Assembly (NCBI GenBank): GCA_963514095.1
Contig: OY741266.1
Location: 6,106,522 to 6,170,521, forward strand
Reading direction: 5' to 3'
Origin: Eutrigla gurnardus
Lineage: Eukaryota; Chordata; Actinopteri; Perciformes; Triglidae
DNA: 64,000 bases
Part shown: positions 23,601 to 36,640 of the stretch, piece by piece
Position numbering within the stretch: the first letter of the stretch is position 1
Layout: every line of letters begins with the position of its first letter
Translations under genes and position numbers: made by a program
Notes under the pieces: generated by a model
Told to the model about the DNA's origin: nothing
The model's input: the letters and a program-made list of their open reading frames with translations, nothing else
Databases searched by the model: none

Positions 23601-25928
23601 AGAAGGGAAGTGAAGGAGAGGAGGAAAAACTTGTCACTAATATTCCTTCCTCCAAATCCCTTGGTCTCTTCCATTGACATTGGTTTTGCCATGATCGATG
23701 GTTTTTCCAGCCATTTGTATATGCAGAGAACCTCAACCGATTGCTCATTTAAAACCATAATAATTGTTCAGAATATGCACATGGCTTCTTGTTCATACTG
23801 GATGGATTTTGAGTAAAGATGAAGAGCTTTGATTTCCGTGGGAAGAGTGTAACCCTGTAACACAGCTCACATAATGGATACCAAGGCACCACTTGGCTTT
23901 TGATGGGCAATGCCAAAAACGGAGCTGTATTTGATCTGCTTCGTATGTCGACTCGGTGGTTGAAATGTTTTGATAAAGTCTTCATTCAAGCCATGGCTAA
24001 TTCAAAACTCACCACAGTGAAAAATGTCTCTTTTTTTTGGAGAAGTAGGGCTGGGTAACTTTGATGTGAATCTGAAATGAGAAGCCTGTGTGATATGGCA
24101 CACAGTGCTCAGAGAGGTGCCTGTGAGATTGGCAGAGGATCATGCCTTGAACTCTGTATCTGCTATTAGAGATTTTAGAGTCTCAATGTGGCACTGCGCC
24201 ACACAACCAAGAAAGTTGTCATTAAAACTCCTTGTTTTTTGGAGAAGAAGAGTGATACTGCTTTGATGTAAGTCACAAAAGTAGACTTTTTCTGATACGT
24301 GGACATATAATCCTGTCCTGAAGTGCCAGCTTGGCAACACATCGATGATTGAAAACGCAGATAGGTTTTGATGTGGCTCACTTGGTAAGCCATTGTTAAA
24401 ACACACCCCGCTTCCTTTGACAATATCTCCTGCCAACATTCCCACAGAAAGCCAGTACAATTCCATGTGGCACGTGGAGGAACCGTTCCCTTTGAAACAG
24501 CTTGACTTTAGAGAAGAAGATTGCACTCTCTGATGTTTATTCAAAGATAAGTGTGTGATCCACAGACACAAATGGCCGCTGAGGTGCCAGGATAGAAACT
24601 TCAGTTAAAGCATGAACAACAGAGATGCAAAAATGCAATTAAGCCATTGACAAGGCATTATTGGGACAAGAATTGACTTTGATAACTATTGACAACAGTG
24701 ACAAAACTCCAAGCTACACACAAGTGTAAGTGGCCGAAAGGTAGATATACTGGCATTTACTTTAACACATTCTAAAAGTGTGTAGACGACATAAGGAAAA
24801 TGTTCTGTCTTCGATTAATGAGTTCAATGAGACTATACTTTCTTTTATAAAACAAAGGGAGAGTTACAATAAAAAGTTAAGAGAAAGGTTTTGAGGAGAA
24901 TACAAAGGTATAACTTTGCAAGATGAAATGGATATGCAGACTGTCCAGGTGGCTGACAAGAACAATGGAGTTGTTGCTTGGCTTCCATTAATTCTGAGTT
25001 GGCTCTTTTCTTGGTCCTTTTCATGCATTATATTGGCCATTGACCAGCGACGTTATACTTTGAGACTTCTGAGGAGATGAGGACTGTCTGAATGCATAAC
25101 AGTGGCATGCATTGGAGAATACAAACTGGGTTCCAAATTGTGGAAAGAGAAGGCCACATTTGGAATAGGCTTTGAAATGACACAGCCTTGTCAAACTCCA
25201 TCTTGACGTTCTGTCTTGAGTTCAAAGGAGGACCGTGGACACAGTGTTCACAATTGACAGTTTCAGTCTGCTGGAAGCAGAAAAACTCGATTTTTACCTG
25301 TGTACTGGTGTAAATTGTATGTCCCTGTAGATTGTACTACATGCATATTGTTGAGATATTTCAGTCTGGACTAAAGTGGTGGACCAACTTAACACATTAC
25401 AATCCTGAAAATATGGACTAATTCACATGATGCAAGCATAATTCATTTGACATATGTCAACAAGACGATGGGTTTTCAGCAGATGCATGTATATAGATAC
25501 CACCACATGTATGGCGCTGCAAATAAAAAGAGGATGCTATACCGGCCCATATATCATTTATCATAATAAATGTGGTAAAATGACTGAGATTCATTTTGCT
25601 CTCAACGAGAAAAATTACCATAATTGTGTGAAAATGAAATGAGGAAAATTCAGCTCTTATAAGTCACCTTTTTATCAAAACAACAAATCGAGTTATTATT
25701 CTCATGGTGCACAAATGGCACTTGAAAAGACTTGGATCTAATTTCTTCAATATTTGTCTCAATTAAATCCATTATAATAGGGAAAGAAAAGGAACAATGA
25801 CGATGCCTTCTCGGGTTTTAAAGGTTACAAGGAGAACAATACCTGCTTCTGAGTCTCTCAACAGCCAGGCTTTATTATTTCAATATTCATATTCATTTCT
25901 AGGTTACATACTATACCCATGAGCCTGC
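20661..25928. other. No gene seen; short microsatellites
   Basis: About 5.3 kb without a recognised gene. Contains (AAT/AGT)n at about 21724-21768 and interrupted (CA)n at 23313-23392. At 24140-24571 a minus-strand frame of 143 codons overlaps a second open frame and has no domain resemblance. Confidence 0.45.
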
Positions 25929-26170
25929 ATTATGTTGTCTGCACCATAAGGTCACACTAGAGGGCCCTGTATTATGTTTTCTCCACCATAAGGTCACACT
26001 AGAGGGCCCTGTATTATGTTTTCTCCACCATAAGGCCACACTAGAGGGCCCTGTATTATGTTTTCTCCACCATAAGGCCACACTAGAGGGCCCTGTATTA
26101 TGTTTTCTCCACCATAAGGCCACACTAGAGGGCCCTGTATTATGTTTTCTCCACTATAAGGCCACACTAG
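25929..26170. repeat. 42-bp minisatellite, 5.8 copies
   Basis: Units start at 25929, 25971, 26013, 26055, 26097 and 26139 (last one partial). Each contains ATTATGTTTTCTCCACCATA and ends AGAGGGCCCTGT. Copies differ by few substitutions (GTCACACT or GCCACACT). Because 42 is divisible by three, minus-strand frames stay open and give 14-residue repeats such as ALWWRKHNTGPSSV; this is a by-product. Confidence 0.95.
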
Positions 26171-28660
26171 TTTTCTCCACTGAAATAGCACTTGTCCTCT
26201 GTCCTGCATTCTGTCCATCATGGTTAGCTTTTACCCAGGACAGATCAGGAGGATGCTGGGTAGTGGAGTAACTTTTAGCCGGGTTAGCCTAGCTTCCATC
26301 TTGGCTCTCCTCCTGGTGTGGTCGATTCTGCTTTCTGCGGCGTTTATTCCTGCTGGTGATCTTTCACTCATTTATATAACCACAATGACACAAACTCATA
26401 TTTTCCCATTTTTTAGGGGAATAAGATGTTTAGCAGACATTCAAAGCTTAAATGAAAAACCTCAATTGAAGAAAAAAAAGACTTGATTTGATACAGCCGT
26501 GGGGTGTACAGACAGAAGTGAGTTACTATGGTTACAGGCATCTGTGTTGCCACTAGGTCCTTTTTGTCAGGGCGTAACCCCATAGGCTGTATACAAAGAT
26601 ATGTATGTATTTACAGTGTCTGCTTAACCTTGAACATTTTGAAATTAGGTCCAGAAATACATATAATGTGTGTCAATGTGAGACATTCCTCCTGACATAA
26701 CAGCCTGTTAAAATGAATGCTGGTGTCTCAACTTTAAACAATATTTTCACTACACAATTAATCTGGAAAGTCAACAACGTGTACTTTGCAAGGTTAATAA
26801 GGTAGCAGCAAAAAAAGGACCAAAACAGACCATTGATGAAAATAAATAAATAAATAAAAATCCCAGGGTCCCCATTGGTCCCCAATCTGTATGTCATGTT
26901 TACTTGTATCACTCTGTGATCATCATCTATTGAGTGTCAAACAACAGTGTGATTGGATGGGTGTTGAAATAAATAATAAGTAAGTAAAATATGTGATACT
27001 GGAAATACCTGTATTTTTTATAAACAATTATGAGAGGGGGTGCCCTTTTTTCCACTAGAGCACTTGCCCTAGGCTATTCCATCAGTAGAGGAGTACAAAT
27101 GGATTATCTGTTCTAAACGTTGAACACTACATATTGTAATAGAGCAGCACAGATATCTCAAAGCCTGAATGTATATATACAACTGAAACTAACTGTATCA
27201 TTCAATCTCACTGGAGATACATGAGAAAACCTCTTTACCACATGATTGTCAGGACAAATCCAATTGTGTTTTACAAAAGGGAATGTTTTTTGTATATACT
27301 GTACACAGAGCTGTTTGATGTTCTATTTGAAAGCCTTGATCTAATGCAGCAACTGTATGCTTACAATCCTTGGCAGTTTTATCTAGATTTCAATGCAGCA
27401 GCTTGAAGTACACAGGTATGCAGCCTTTATACACACACACACACATTGTGTCTCAGACAAGATCAGTCTTCAAAAAGCGTTCTCATCCAGTTCCGATGCA
27501 GTATGGCACGTGATTTTTCCTCCTCTGAACTCCACAGGATGGCAACATAGCACTGCATTATTAGTGTAACCTTGACGTGGTGCCTCATAAATGTTTTGGA
27601 AAGGGAAATTCTTTTGCGGCGCCAGTTTGGACTGTGCTGGAGCGGTGAGATAATGATTCCATTGCATGTTAATTAATGGATTGGAGTGAGTGCGTTCCAT
27701 TTGCAGGTGTCGGCATCGAGAGAGATAGGGCTGACTGAAAACACAAGCAGAATGTGGGGAAAAACAACGAGAAGTGGTCTTGGTGTGAGTAGCCTAATTC
27801 TCTTTTGAACTTCAGTGACAGGCCTTGTGTCGTGTCATGCATTTAAATGACATACCTCTTATTTAGTGTGGTCCACAGCCTGCTCCCTGATCAGACATTG
27901 AACATGTTCGACCTGGTTTAACCCAGACACGGGAGGCGGCTGGGTTTTTTGTCGCATGGCCCCATGTTCGTCTACTGTACATGTGCTGCTGGTCTGACAG
28001 GAGAGCTGTGTCCACACAGCTTCTGCAGGCTGCTGGGGAGTGCTTCATCACAGCGTTTCATCAGTGTTTCGCTCAGATCCCTTTTTAAAATGTTTCTATG
28101 ACAACAATATCGTGACAATATATCACCACTCTAACCACCGTGTAGACTAGTATCGCCCCGTTCCCTTATTATCTATTTGTTAGCATTGTTTTCCCCCCAT
28201 GAGCACCAACAGGAGGATGCTGCTTCATACGCTGTATGATGAGCTTGTCGTCGCTCAAGCTGACAGCCGTAACATTAGAGCAACGAGGAGCATTCATCGG
28301 AGACAAAGTGTACACTGATGAAAGCACAACACTCACCGGCAACGTTCAGTGTCCCCTCGTCCAATCTGCTCGCACAATGGATTTTGAGCTTTTTTATGAC
28401 AGTGTCTGTCTGACAGACACCACACAGACAAGCGTCTCTTTTGTTTTTGTACACTGACATCAACAGCGCTGTCCTGTAAAGTTCAGAGATTTTCAACCAG
28501 AATCGCTCAGAGCAGCCGCACAAAAAAGGTGGAGCGCTCAGAAAAAGTGCTGGGTGCAGTCCTGTCTCTATAGAATCATTTTAATAGGGGAGCAAGAGTT
28601 CTGTAGCTTTTCTTGGACGGGCAGTGTTATTATAAGTAGTAGTGGTATATATAAATAATG
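26171..28660. other. No gene seen
   Basis: No recognised gene. A short (CA)n lies at about 27430-27446. A 9-bp palindrome pair GTGTCTGTC/GACAGACAC sits at about 28401-28419. Confidence 0.45.
27590..27730. promoter_or_regulatory. Candidate conserved non-coding segment
   Basis: Non-repetitive sequence with a homeodomain/POU-like core ATTGCATGTTAATTAATGG at about 27660-27678, in DNA without coding signs. This is the look of developmental enhancers, but conservation cannot be seen here. Confidence 0.15.
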
Positions 28661-29190
28661 TCAGGTGTATACAAAGAATACAGGAGGTAGCCTATGGACC
28701 CAAATGCAGATGAGAGGTAAAAAAAGGTTTATTTAAATAATAAGCTAACAAAACCCACGAGAGTAAAAACACTAGTCAAAAAGAGGAACAAGATAATTCA
28801 CCGGGTACACAAAACTCACAAACAGTAATCCAGAAAACACCAGGAGACACAGGCAGGACAGATCACGAGTATTATATTAGAACATGTTACTCTTGACGGT
28901 ACTTATGCATTTTAATCGCTCGGCAATTCTTGCCCAAGCAGCCTCACGATTTTTATCTATCACTACAGTATTCCCTTTTTTGGTTATGATGGGTTTGTAC
29001 TCCTCGTACAGTTCCATCAATAATTCATGCCATTTTCTCGATGATTCGACATTCACAGTTCTGGGCTGGCTTTATAATGTGACACAGCTGGGAGACAGGA
29101 AAAAGGAGGGAAACCAAGACAGGAAGTAAAGCATGTGTCAACACAAGACAGAAGGACTACAAAATAAAACAGGCAACCAACACTACAAAA
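28661..29190 (-). repeat. Dispersed repeat carrying a Myb/SANT fragment
   Basis: The phrases GACCCAAATGCAGATGAG near the left end and GGAGACAGG...CCAAGACAGGAAGT near the right end resemble a widespread fish repeat. On the minus strand it ends AATAAACC...TTTGGGTCC...CTGACA. The class (LTR-like or other) is not established, and the limits are approximate. Confidence 0.4.
28877..29071 (-). pseudogene. Myb/SANT-like DNA-binding domain fragment
   Basis: A minus-strand frame, bounded by a stop at 29074-29072 and ending at TAA 28879-28877, encodes RKWHELLMELYEEYKPIITK and later NREAAWARIAERL. This pattern (W/L-rich helix, YxxIxxKK, AW..IA..LN-like helix) is that of Myb/SANT-like domains found in Harbinger partner proteins and their domesticated relatives. 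There is no ATG and no partner domain, so it is a fragment. Related fragments lie at 36164 and 54404. Confidence 0.55.
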
Positions 29191-30129
29191 ACCCACAGTA
29201 ATGAAAAATAATGTAATACATATTCCAATAAGTAAGACATTTTTTTCCTCGATAAACTGATAAATAATCATTAGCATTTCTAGATGGGAGGGTAGTGTTT
29301 GTGTCTGTTCGTATTTAATATCTATGAAAAGTACTGTAATTGGTATCTAATCAATTAAATAGTGAGTGGATGTGTAGGACTGCCTCAAAGGAAGTCAGGT
29401 GACATAATATCAATAGCAAGAACGTCCACAGGTCGATGGGGTCAGTCGGATGGATGGGCCAAACAAACACAGGACTTTCACCCAGCAGTGTCGTATGTGA
29501 TACAGAATGTAAAGCTCTGAGGCAAATTTGTGTTGTTGTGATTTGTGTTTTTTGGGCAGAATAAATACAATTTAATTGAATAGAAAAATGAAAACATTAT
29601 TTTACTTTACCTTTACTTACTACGCAACTATCTTCTGTATCTTAACTCAAACAACAATCTGGACATTCATAGAAGGGCAAATCACCCACTAGAGAGAGAG
29701 AGAGAGAGCAAGAGAACAGCTGTTGCAAAATATTTTTTTCCTTATTGCCATTTTGTTGGGGGTTTATCAGGAAGCCCCTCCTCTTCTTAGCAGCCTGGCC
29801 AATCCCTCTTGTTTTCCACTTTTTCTCCAAATTCTCTTTTTCTTTTATGGCTACAGACAACATTTTCTATTATTAACTTCAATCCAAGACAGATTAATTT
29901 CATTGTAATATACTATAGCGTGGCCCTTTGCACAGGAGAACAAAAAAAATATTCACAAGATATCAGTTTTATTTTGAGATTCCGTAAATAGTCCAGATGT
30001 TCAGTCATGACCAGAAGACAACCCCGCGTCTGAAAGAAAGAATCCTTAGGACATTGTTCACTAGCAGCTTTCATAAAGATGGAGATACTGCTGAAGTTTC
30101 TAAGCCTCATGTTGCAGAAGCTAAAAACA

Positions 30130-30470
30130 TTCCCCACGTTTATTAGAGGACAAAGCCAGTTGCTAATTATAACAGAATCATTACAAATGAAGCAATGTGA
30201 GGTTTGTGAAGGCCACTGAGGGCCACGACAGCCGAACATGCAGGTTGTCATATCTGTGTGACTCTGCTCTGTTTGCCATTTGAAACCATTGTAATGGTGC
30301 CTGTTAATCCGCTCTCGGCATCATTATGCTTCTCTGTCGGCATTCTCACAGCAGCCTTGGATGAGTTTTAAACAGCCACATACAAACATGACTTTTGCAT
30401 AATTGATATTTCATGGTTTGGTGCTTAATGAATATCTCATCAGCACAGATGACCCGCACACGCTCACGTG
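30130..30470. promoter_or_regulatory. Candidate conserved non-coding segment
   Basis: Unique-looking sequence dense in homeodomain- and POU-type cores (GTTGCTAATTATAAC, GCATAATTGATATTTCATGG, GCTTAATGAATATC), without open frames of note, bounded on the right by (CA)n. Suggestive of an enhancer only; alignment to other fish is needed. Confidence 0.2.
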
Positions 30471-30476
30471 CACACT

Positions 30477-30477
<1 letters not shown>

Positions 30478-30508
<31 letters not shown>
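30478..30508. repeat. (CA)n microsatellite
   Basis: Pure CA dinucleotides. Confidence 0.95.
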
Positions 30509-31432
30509 GCAGGGCATTCCTTCAGAGAACAGCTGATAAAGACAGAGAAGCTGGAGATTTAGAGAAACAATACCCCCAGAAACACACACAAAGGGTGCAT
30601 ATGGACATGCTTTGAAATTCAAAACATCTTTTTCCTTTATAAACTTTCATTGTTCTACTTTCATATGGATGGTTTTAATGTTAATGTTAAAGTCTGTTAT
30701 AGTGACTGTGTAAATGTAATGTGATGACCTTCTCTTCGGGTCAATTTAGCTCATTCACTGAAGTGCATTTTCATACTTTACAAAAACTGCACAAGCACAA
30801 TAGCATGTAGTTACATAATTGACAATAAAGTGCATAAGAACTTATGTTAATAGCAACAATGGCAGCAATAGTTAACACAATGACCCATACTTATTCACAA
30901 CTAACAGGAGCTTAGTACAGCTGTTGTTGTTACAGTAACAGGGATGTGGTTGTTTTTATTACCACATTCACTTCCAGACATTTCCTCTGAAAATCCTGCA
31001 AACTTTCCACATGCTAATTGTCATAAATGTTCCACCCTTTCAAGCCTCTGAAAATGTTCCAATTAAATAATGTGAAACCTGTGATGTGGTGTTGCTTTGA
31101 GAGAGAAAAAAGACTCCACTGTGATCCACTAAAATACTGGATCGTTCCATCCTTCTTGGATACTAATGTCTGTCCAACTCCACAATAATAAAACAATTTG
31201 TAAAAATAATTTGAAAATAGTCAAATGCAGAATGGCGGTTAAAACGTGGGCGTTTTGTACATGTATACATTGTAAAGTGTCCCAGAGAAGGCTGTTCTAA
31301 TGTGAGGGAGGATCTGACTCCAGACACACAGATGGAGGATGCATCAAATAAACAGCGATTTTTTGACATCACCTCTCAATGGATCAGATGAGAGACACAC
31401 AGGAAACAATTATTGTTGATTCGCTCATTTTG

Positions 31433-31433
<1 letters not shown>

Positions 31434-31504
<71 letters not shown>

Positions 31505-31659
31505 GATGTGGGAGCAGCAGCCAATCAGAATAGATGAGGATGCTCTCCTGATTTCATTTACATAATGATAAAATCACTATCTTAAAAAAGCTGCCCTAAA
31601 AAACTACTGATGACACCACACACACACACACACACAGACACACACACACACACACACAG
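31434..31659. repeat. Two (CA)n microsatellites
   Basis: A long pure (CA)n at 31434-31501 and an interrupted (CA)n at 31616-31659, with about 115 bp between. Confidence 0.95.
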
Positions 31660-32044
31660 ATATATACATTCACAGCAGATGGCAAGGAGCTGAAGCTGAC
31701 ATTGGTGCATCGTTAGTTTTTCTTTTCTTGTTTTTTTGTTGCTTTGCTCTCATATGTGTGTGTTTGTGGGAGAGAATTCCCTGGATTACCGGAGTGCTAC
31801 TGTGGCCAGCAAGAATACGCTCTACTGAACCATGTCACCAAGAGAGAGAGACAGAGAGAGGCAAACACACAGAGTGCAGGGGGGTGATCAACATAGACAC
31901 AACACAGACAGAATAAGAAGAGGCGAGAACGAGTGACCAATGGAAAACTCTACAGGGAACAAATGAAAAACGGGACAAAGGGACATGAAGGACAGAGAGG
32001 AGCTGGGGAGAGAAAACAAGGCAGTGACAGTTGCCTCTTTCTGC

Positions 32045-32047
<3 letters not shown>

Positions 32048-32098
<51 letters not shown>
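32048..32098. repeat. (GT)n microsatellite
   Basis: Pure GT dinucleotides, about 25 units. Confidence 0.95.
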
Positions 32099-32099
<1 letters not shown>

Positions 32100-33089
32100 C
32101 ATCAAGGGGGAGTGAGCTGAGATCCTGGCTCGGATGTAGAACTGCCCTTCTTCACATCCTCATACTTCCATGCATTCTCACTGGGAGCTGCCCACAAGCA
32201 CAAGCCCAGTGTTGTGCTGGTACCACGGGCCACTGAACAGACCTCAGGGCTCACAGGCAGACGGAGAGATTGTTGGCACAGTTGAGAGAGCAGAGGGAAA
32301 TAGTTCTTGATCATATCGCAGCACAGTGATCACTCCACCTTCATTCATAGCCCAACACTGGAACTCATGCAAGAAGCACTGGTTCGTTCTTAAGTGGTGT
32401 GTTTGAGTGATTTCCTCTTAAATACTTCTTGTGCAATTAATCTGCTGTCATCCATGTTGATCTATTGTGGCTTTTCTTTACTTTAAAGCACACTTAATTA
32501 TGTTAACATTATCCTGTTTGACTCTGCAATTCAACTTATGGACTAATACAATTCTAAATGTAAGCCTAACAATATCGCCATTCACTTAGCTTGGCAATTG
32601 ATGCTATTGTATCACACAATAATATCAATATGAACATGTTAAATTATAGTTTTTCATATTGAACCTTTTCTTCTTGATGTCAGTGACAGTAGGACCTTCA
32701 GGTGAACAGGCAGCACTCATTCCTCGTCTTCAGCAGGTCCCGATGCATTAGACACAACACACGTCCTTTATGGATCTCTGAAAGCAGAACTTCAGTATTA
32801 AACATAGGGGGCGGGTCACATAGCTTTTAAAAGTTATCATTGGGGTCTTAATGCTAATTTACAATTCTCATTCATTGCGTTCATAATGTTTATACTGCTC
32901 AAGTTTGGAGCGTTAACTACATCTGAGGAAGGCGAAAGTTACAACAAGAATATGAACTTCTTCTTGAAAGAGATGCATTCTATTTCTGTCCATTTTCCTC
33001 AAATATGCATTTATTTTTCCACTTATTAATTGTGAGAGTGAGAGACAATTTGATCATATAACTGTTTTATCGGCAGCACAGTTTCCGTT

Positions 33090-33596
33090 ACGCGTGCCAT
33101 CCGCCTTTGATCTGACGTCAGATGTGACGGGACAATCTATATAGATATCAATTCCCGTGTTGATTCAATTAGTTGCATTAAATAGTGTTTGTTGTGATTA
33201 TTTATTGCATTTAAATGTGCCTGGAACTGTGGAAACCTGCCTGTGAGGTCTCGGTGACGTGTGCGCACTGCGCGCCGGTCCGCCAAACTTCCGATCCGCC
33301 AGCTGTGATTCGCATTGAATGAATGGACTTTATTTACGCCTTGCGCCGAAAGTAGACCAGGTTGGAGCTGGTGAGCTTTCAGCGCAGTCTCGGCGAGGCT
33401 TTTGCCACGAAACTTCCGCTACGCCAAGCTGAATCTGTGACGCCTCCCCCTGCTGCGCCGCCACACCCATCTTGGCGCAGGCGATCCACCAAACTGCCAA
33501 ACTGACGGTGCGCAAGGCTGCGCGGGTCGAAACTTGCATTGCGCCGGCTCCGCCACCCTGCGCCGCCCTGCGCTGCGCCACGAAACTAGGGCCCAA
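33090..33596. repeat. CpG-rich repeat with GGGCCCTA end, Harbinger-like
   Basis: Strongly CpG-rich against its surroundings, with many GCGCA/TGCGCC motifs. On the minus strand it begins GGGCCCTAGTTTCGTGGCGC at about 33596, a start shared by many fish Harbinger/ISL2EU-type elements. The minus-strand 188-codon frame runs through it and is not a recognisable protein. The left end and target duplication were not found. A full CRE palindrome TGACGTCA lies at 33113-33120. Confidence 0.4.
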
Positions 33597-36163
33597 AGTC
33601 AGAATCCTAACTACAACTACATGTCCCAAGAAATGCCCCATCCAACCTTTTCTTCTGGAATATAACTTCATGTCTATGAATTTTTTTAAAAACAAAGCAG
33701 TGGGGGAGGTGATGGGTTCACAGGAGGGTCGTGAACTCAAGTTTGAATAATTAAACTTGCGTTTTGTTCTCATTGTTTTGATTTTTGCTGGATATGTGGA
33801 GTTATGACTTAACCGACTGTAATTCTCCTGATCTGAACACAACAGAGCAAGTACCTTAGTGTAGTTCTTGAGATGTGGGGTTAATTTTGTTTTCATTAAT
33901 TTAAACTGTACTGTTGACTAGTATGTAACTACTGTTTATGGTTTGTGTTGAGCTAATTTGTTGGTCGCCTGGCAACAGTAATGGCAAATAACAGAAGCAG
34001 CATACTGCAAAAATATACACTTTGTCTGGTCAGGGCTCAAAATCTCAAAAGATCTAACTTTAATTTCCCCTCCGCAACATTTAGTTGTTTTCTGCTGTGA
34101 TGACAACTTTATATTAACACAGATCTCCTGACAGCGATAAAATAAACAATAGCTTCAATAAAGAATGTACTCTGCCTAAAGAATCTTACTGACCACAGCT
34201 GATTTCATAGATTCTTCCATGGAGCTCCACTGATGTCCATCATCTATAAAAAATAAACACATGAAAGAGCCACAGTGGGTGACATGATCCTTCATTACCA
34301 CAAGGACATACACTGTAATTTATTATAATGTGTATTATTCTGTGGCTGGAAACCAACACTGTTCTGCACGGTTTCCTCTGACCGTATCTGAGAAGCCACA
34401 GCACTCATTATCTTATCGGGCAAAAATGCTGGCTTCTTTGTATTTTTTTTAAACCAATCACAATCGACATGGGTGGGGTTTAGCACATGATGCATGGACA
34501 TCCACTTGCATAGAGCGGATAGTGGAAGAGGTGGAGAAATAGGCAGCCAATAGCAGGGTTACACCCACAGTCTCCATCTGGTGAGTGAGAAATATCTATC
34601 TACGCATCTGACCTCGACCAATATTACTGGAGTTACTTCAACTTAATAATTAACTTTAAACCCCAGAGCATATTAAACCTGGGCTAAATGAGCCTGCGGG
34701 CTACTAAATTATTGAACTTCTGAAAACAAGTGAAAATGAATATTACCTCACTTTATAAGAAAGAAGTCTTAACCATACATTCTAAGCTGCAAGTTGTTTT
34801 ATTCGGGACATTTTGATATCATTATGTATCACTCAGCATTGTGATGAGCAACATTCATAGGTGGTTTTAGCCAATAAAAGTTTCCAAGTTTCTTTCCTAA
34901 TTTTGTTCAGTAGACTTCACAAAAAAATCTTTCTTTGGCAAACTGGTTTCAAGAAAGGGATTAGTTCAGTATAACTTTGATTTTTGATTTTCTTTGTTTG
35001 GTCAAAGGTGACCGTCATCATCTTTCAAATTTGTCCACACTTAGTGGTATTGTTTACATGCAATATACAACCTAATTACACTAATCACAGAAAACAGGTT
35101 GAAAAACGAATTCATTATGCATGCAAGCACTTATTCTAATTACTGGCTTGGCTCTCGGATCTGATGCATGTTTTGACTTAACACTGGAGGCTCACACATT
35201 CATTATTGTAAGTTTTGAATTTTGGCATTGATAAAACTTTGGATATTCACATTTTCTGAGCAACTCATTGATAAAAGATAGAAAATAATACATGCATTAA
35301 TGTCATAAGAATCTGTTTAAGTTACCTATGATGATGATGATGCTGATGATGAAGGTGTGTGTGTGTGCGCACATACTTTGACGCAGATACAAAAACCTTG
35401 CTCTCTCAAGTATTTTCTTCTCACAATAGAGGGATATATCAGGAGAAAGACGGACATGAAGACAGCCAAGTGTCTCTCTGCTGCACACGCTGTCCTTTCA
35501 TCATTTAAATCCACTATTTAAGACTATCTGTTTGACGAGCCTGTAGGCGCAGCACATTAGCATGGATTTTTTACGAGGTGCTCTATTACTTGAGAATGAG
35601 ATCTTTCAGTGTTTATACATTTTTCACAGACGTGGCTATTAGAATTAATATTTCAGTCTGCAGTTTCAGATTATTTTCTGTTGGCAATGTGTCGAGATAT
35701 TGATCAGGTGCTCGAGAAAAAAAGGTCAGTGAGAACATGATCAGAACAATATGAATATCCTTTCATCCGTTCTCACCCTCATTCTAGAGCTGCACCGATG
35801 TCACACTTAATCTTTCCCTCACTTCTCTGTTGAACTCTGTTGAAAACCTTTGGGTTAATGACATGCAGAATACATATCATTCCCACTTTGTTTTAAGCAC
35901 CCAAAGGAACAATTGCAGATAAAATGTTTGATTTGAAAAAGGTCATTGCATTCAGTTTAACATGACAAACAATTGCATGTGTTTTTTTCCCATGTAGTGA
36001 TTATTTTACATGACTCACCTGCATTTCCTTTGTCCCCCCCAAGCTGGAACACGTCTGTCTATCCCAGCTGGACTCCGCTAGTGAATTAAACAAAGATGTT
36101 AAGTGCATATCTGGGACACATGCATCAAACAAAAACTGACAAAATACAAAATCACAGATTCAC
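33597..36163. other. No gene seen
   Basis: AT-rich with short GAT and GT tracts near 35330-35367. No recognised coding sequence. Confidence 0.5.
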
Positions 36164-36300
36164 CATAACGACGACGACGACGTCTCACAAACTGAGCACA
36201 AGATTTTGATGGAAGCGTATGAGGAGGTCAAGCTCCTCCCTAAAAAGTATTGTGGCTTAATAATAATAATTAATTACATTCCAACAAAACAGACAGCATT
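36164..36300 (+). pseudogene. Myb/SANT-like domain fragment, second copy
   Basis: Nucleotide-level relative of 54404-54500: both have CCATAACGACGACGA, then CTCACAAACTGAGCACAAG and TTTTGATGGA. It encodes SQTEHKILMEAYEEVK, the first helix of a Myb/SANT-like domain, then loses resemblance in an AT-rich tail. An ACG-triplet difference separates it from the other copy. A remnant only. Confidence 0.5.
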
Positions 36301-36379
36301 GTGAATTATGTTTCCAGGGAAACTCATTTTGTGATGGATTACGTTTGCTCTTGAAATATCACAAATTAGATTCAACTAA

Positions 36380-36640
36380 GTCCACATAGGGACGAGGTCT
36401 GGGTGGTGGACCGCCTGAAAAAACAGGGCTTCAAACCAGGAGACTCATGTTAGTGTCCCATTTAGAACCAATTAATTTTTTTGTTTTGATTCACTTTCAT
36501 AGTCGTTTTAAGCTAAACCTTGATGTTTTTTTTATTAAACTAACCAAGTCGTTTTGTTGCCTACACCTAACTATGTTGTTTCGTAGTGTGTTTTGTTTTG
36601 TTTGTAGCATTTCAAACCATTTAATACTGCGTATAATTTA
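36380..36640 (-). repeat. Dispersed fish repeat with GTTTAGGCAACAAAAC core
   Basis: Contains AACCAAGTCGTTTTGTTGCC followed by TACACCTAAC. Similar cores occur at 52148-52175 (opposite strand) and at 52906-52932. The flanking phrases (GGGTGGTGGACCGCCTG, GGAGACTCATGTTAGTGTCC) fit a common percomorph repeat. Class unknown. Confidence 0.45.

Larger units (their letters stand above)
29191..33089. other. No gene seen; microsatellites
   Basis: Intergenic-looking DNA with a short (GA)n at 29693-29709. The larger microsatellites are listed separately. No exon recognised. Confidence 0.45.

Noticed and set aside
24140..24571. 143-codon minus-strand frame
   Set aside because: Overlaps another open frame on the same strand, no recognisable domain or splice sites.
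25911..26221. Repeat protein with WWRKHNTGP units
   Set aside because: By-product of a 42-bp tandem repeat; also open in a second frame, which argues against coding.
33330..33896. 188-codon minus-strand frame
   Set aside because: Runs through the CpG-rich repeat, where stop codons are rare; sequence not protein-like beyond that.
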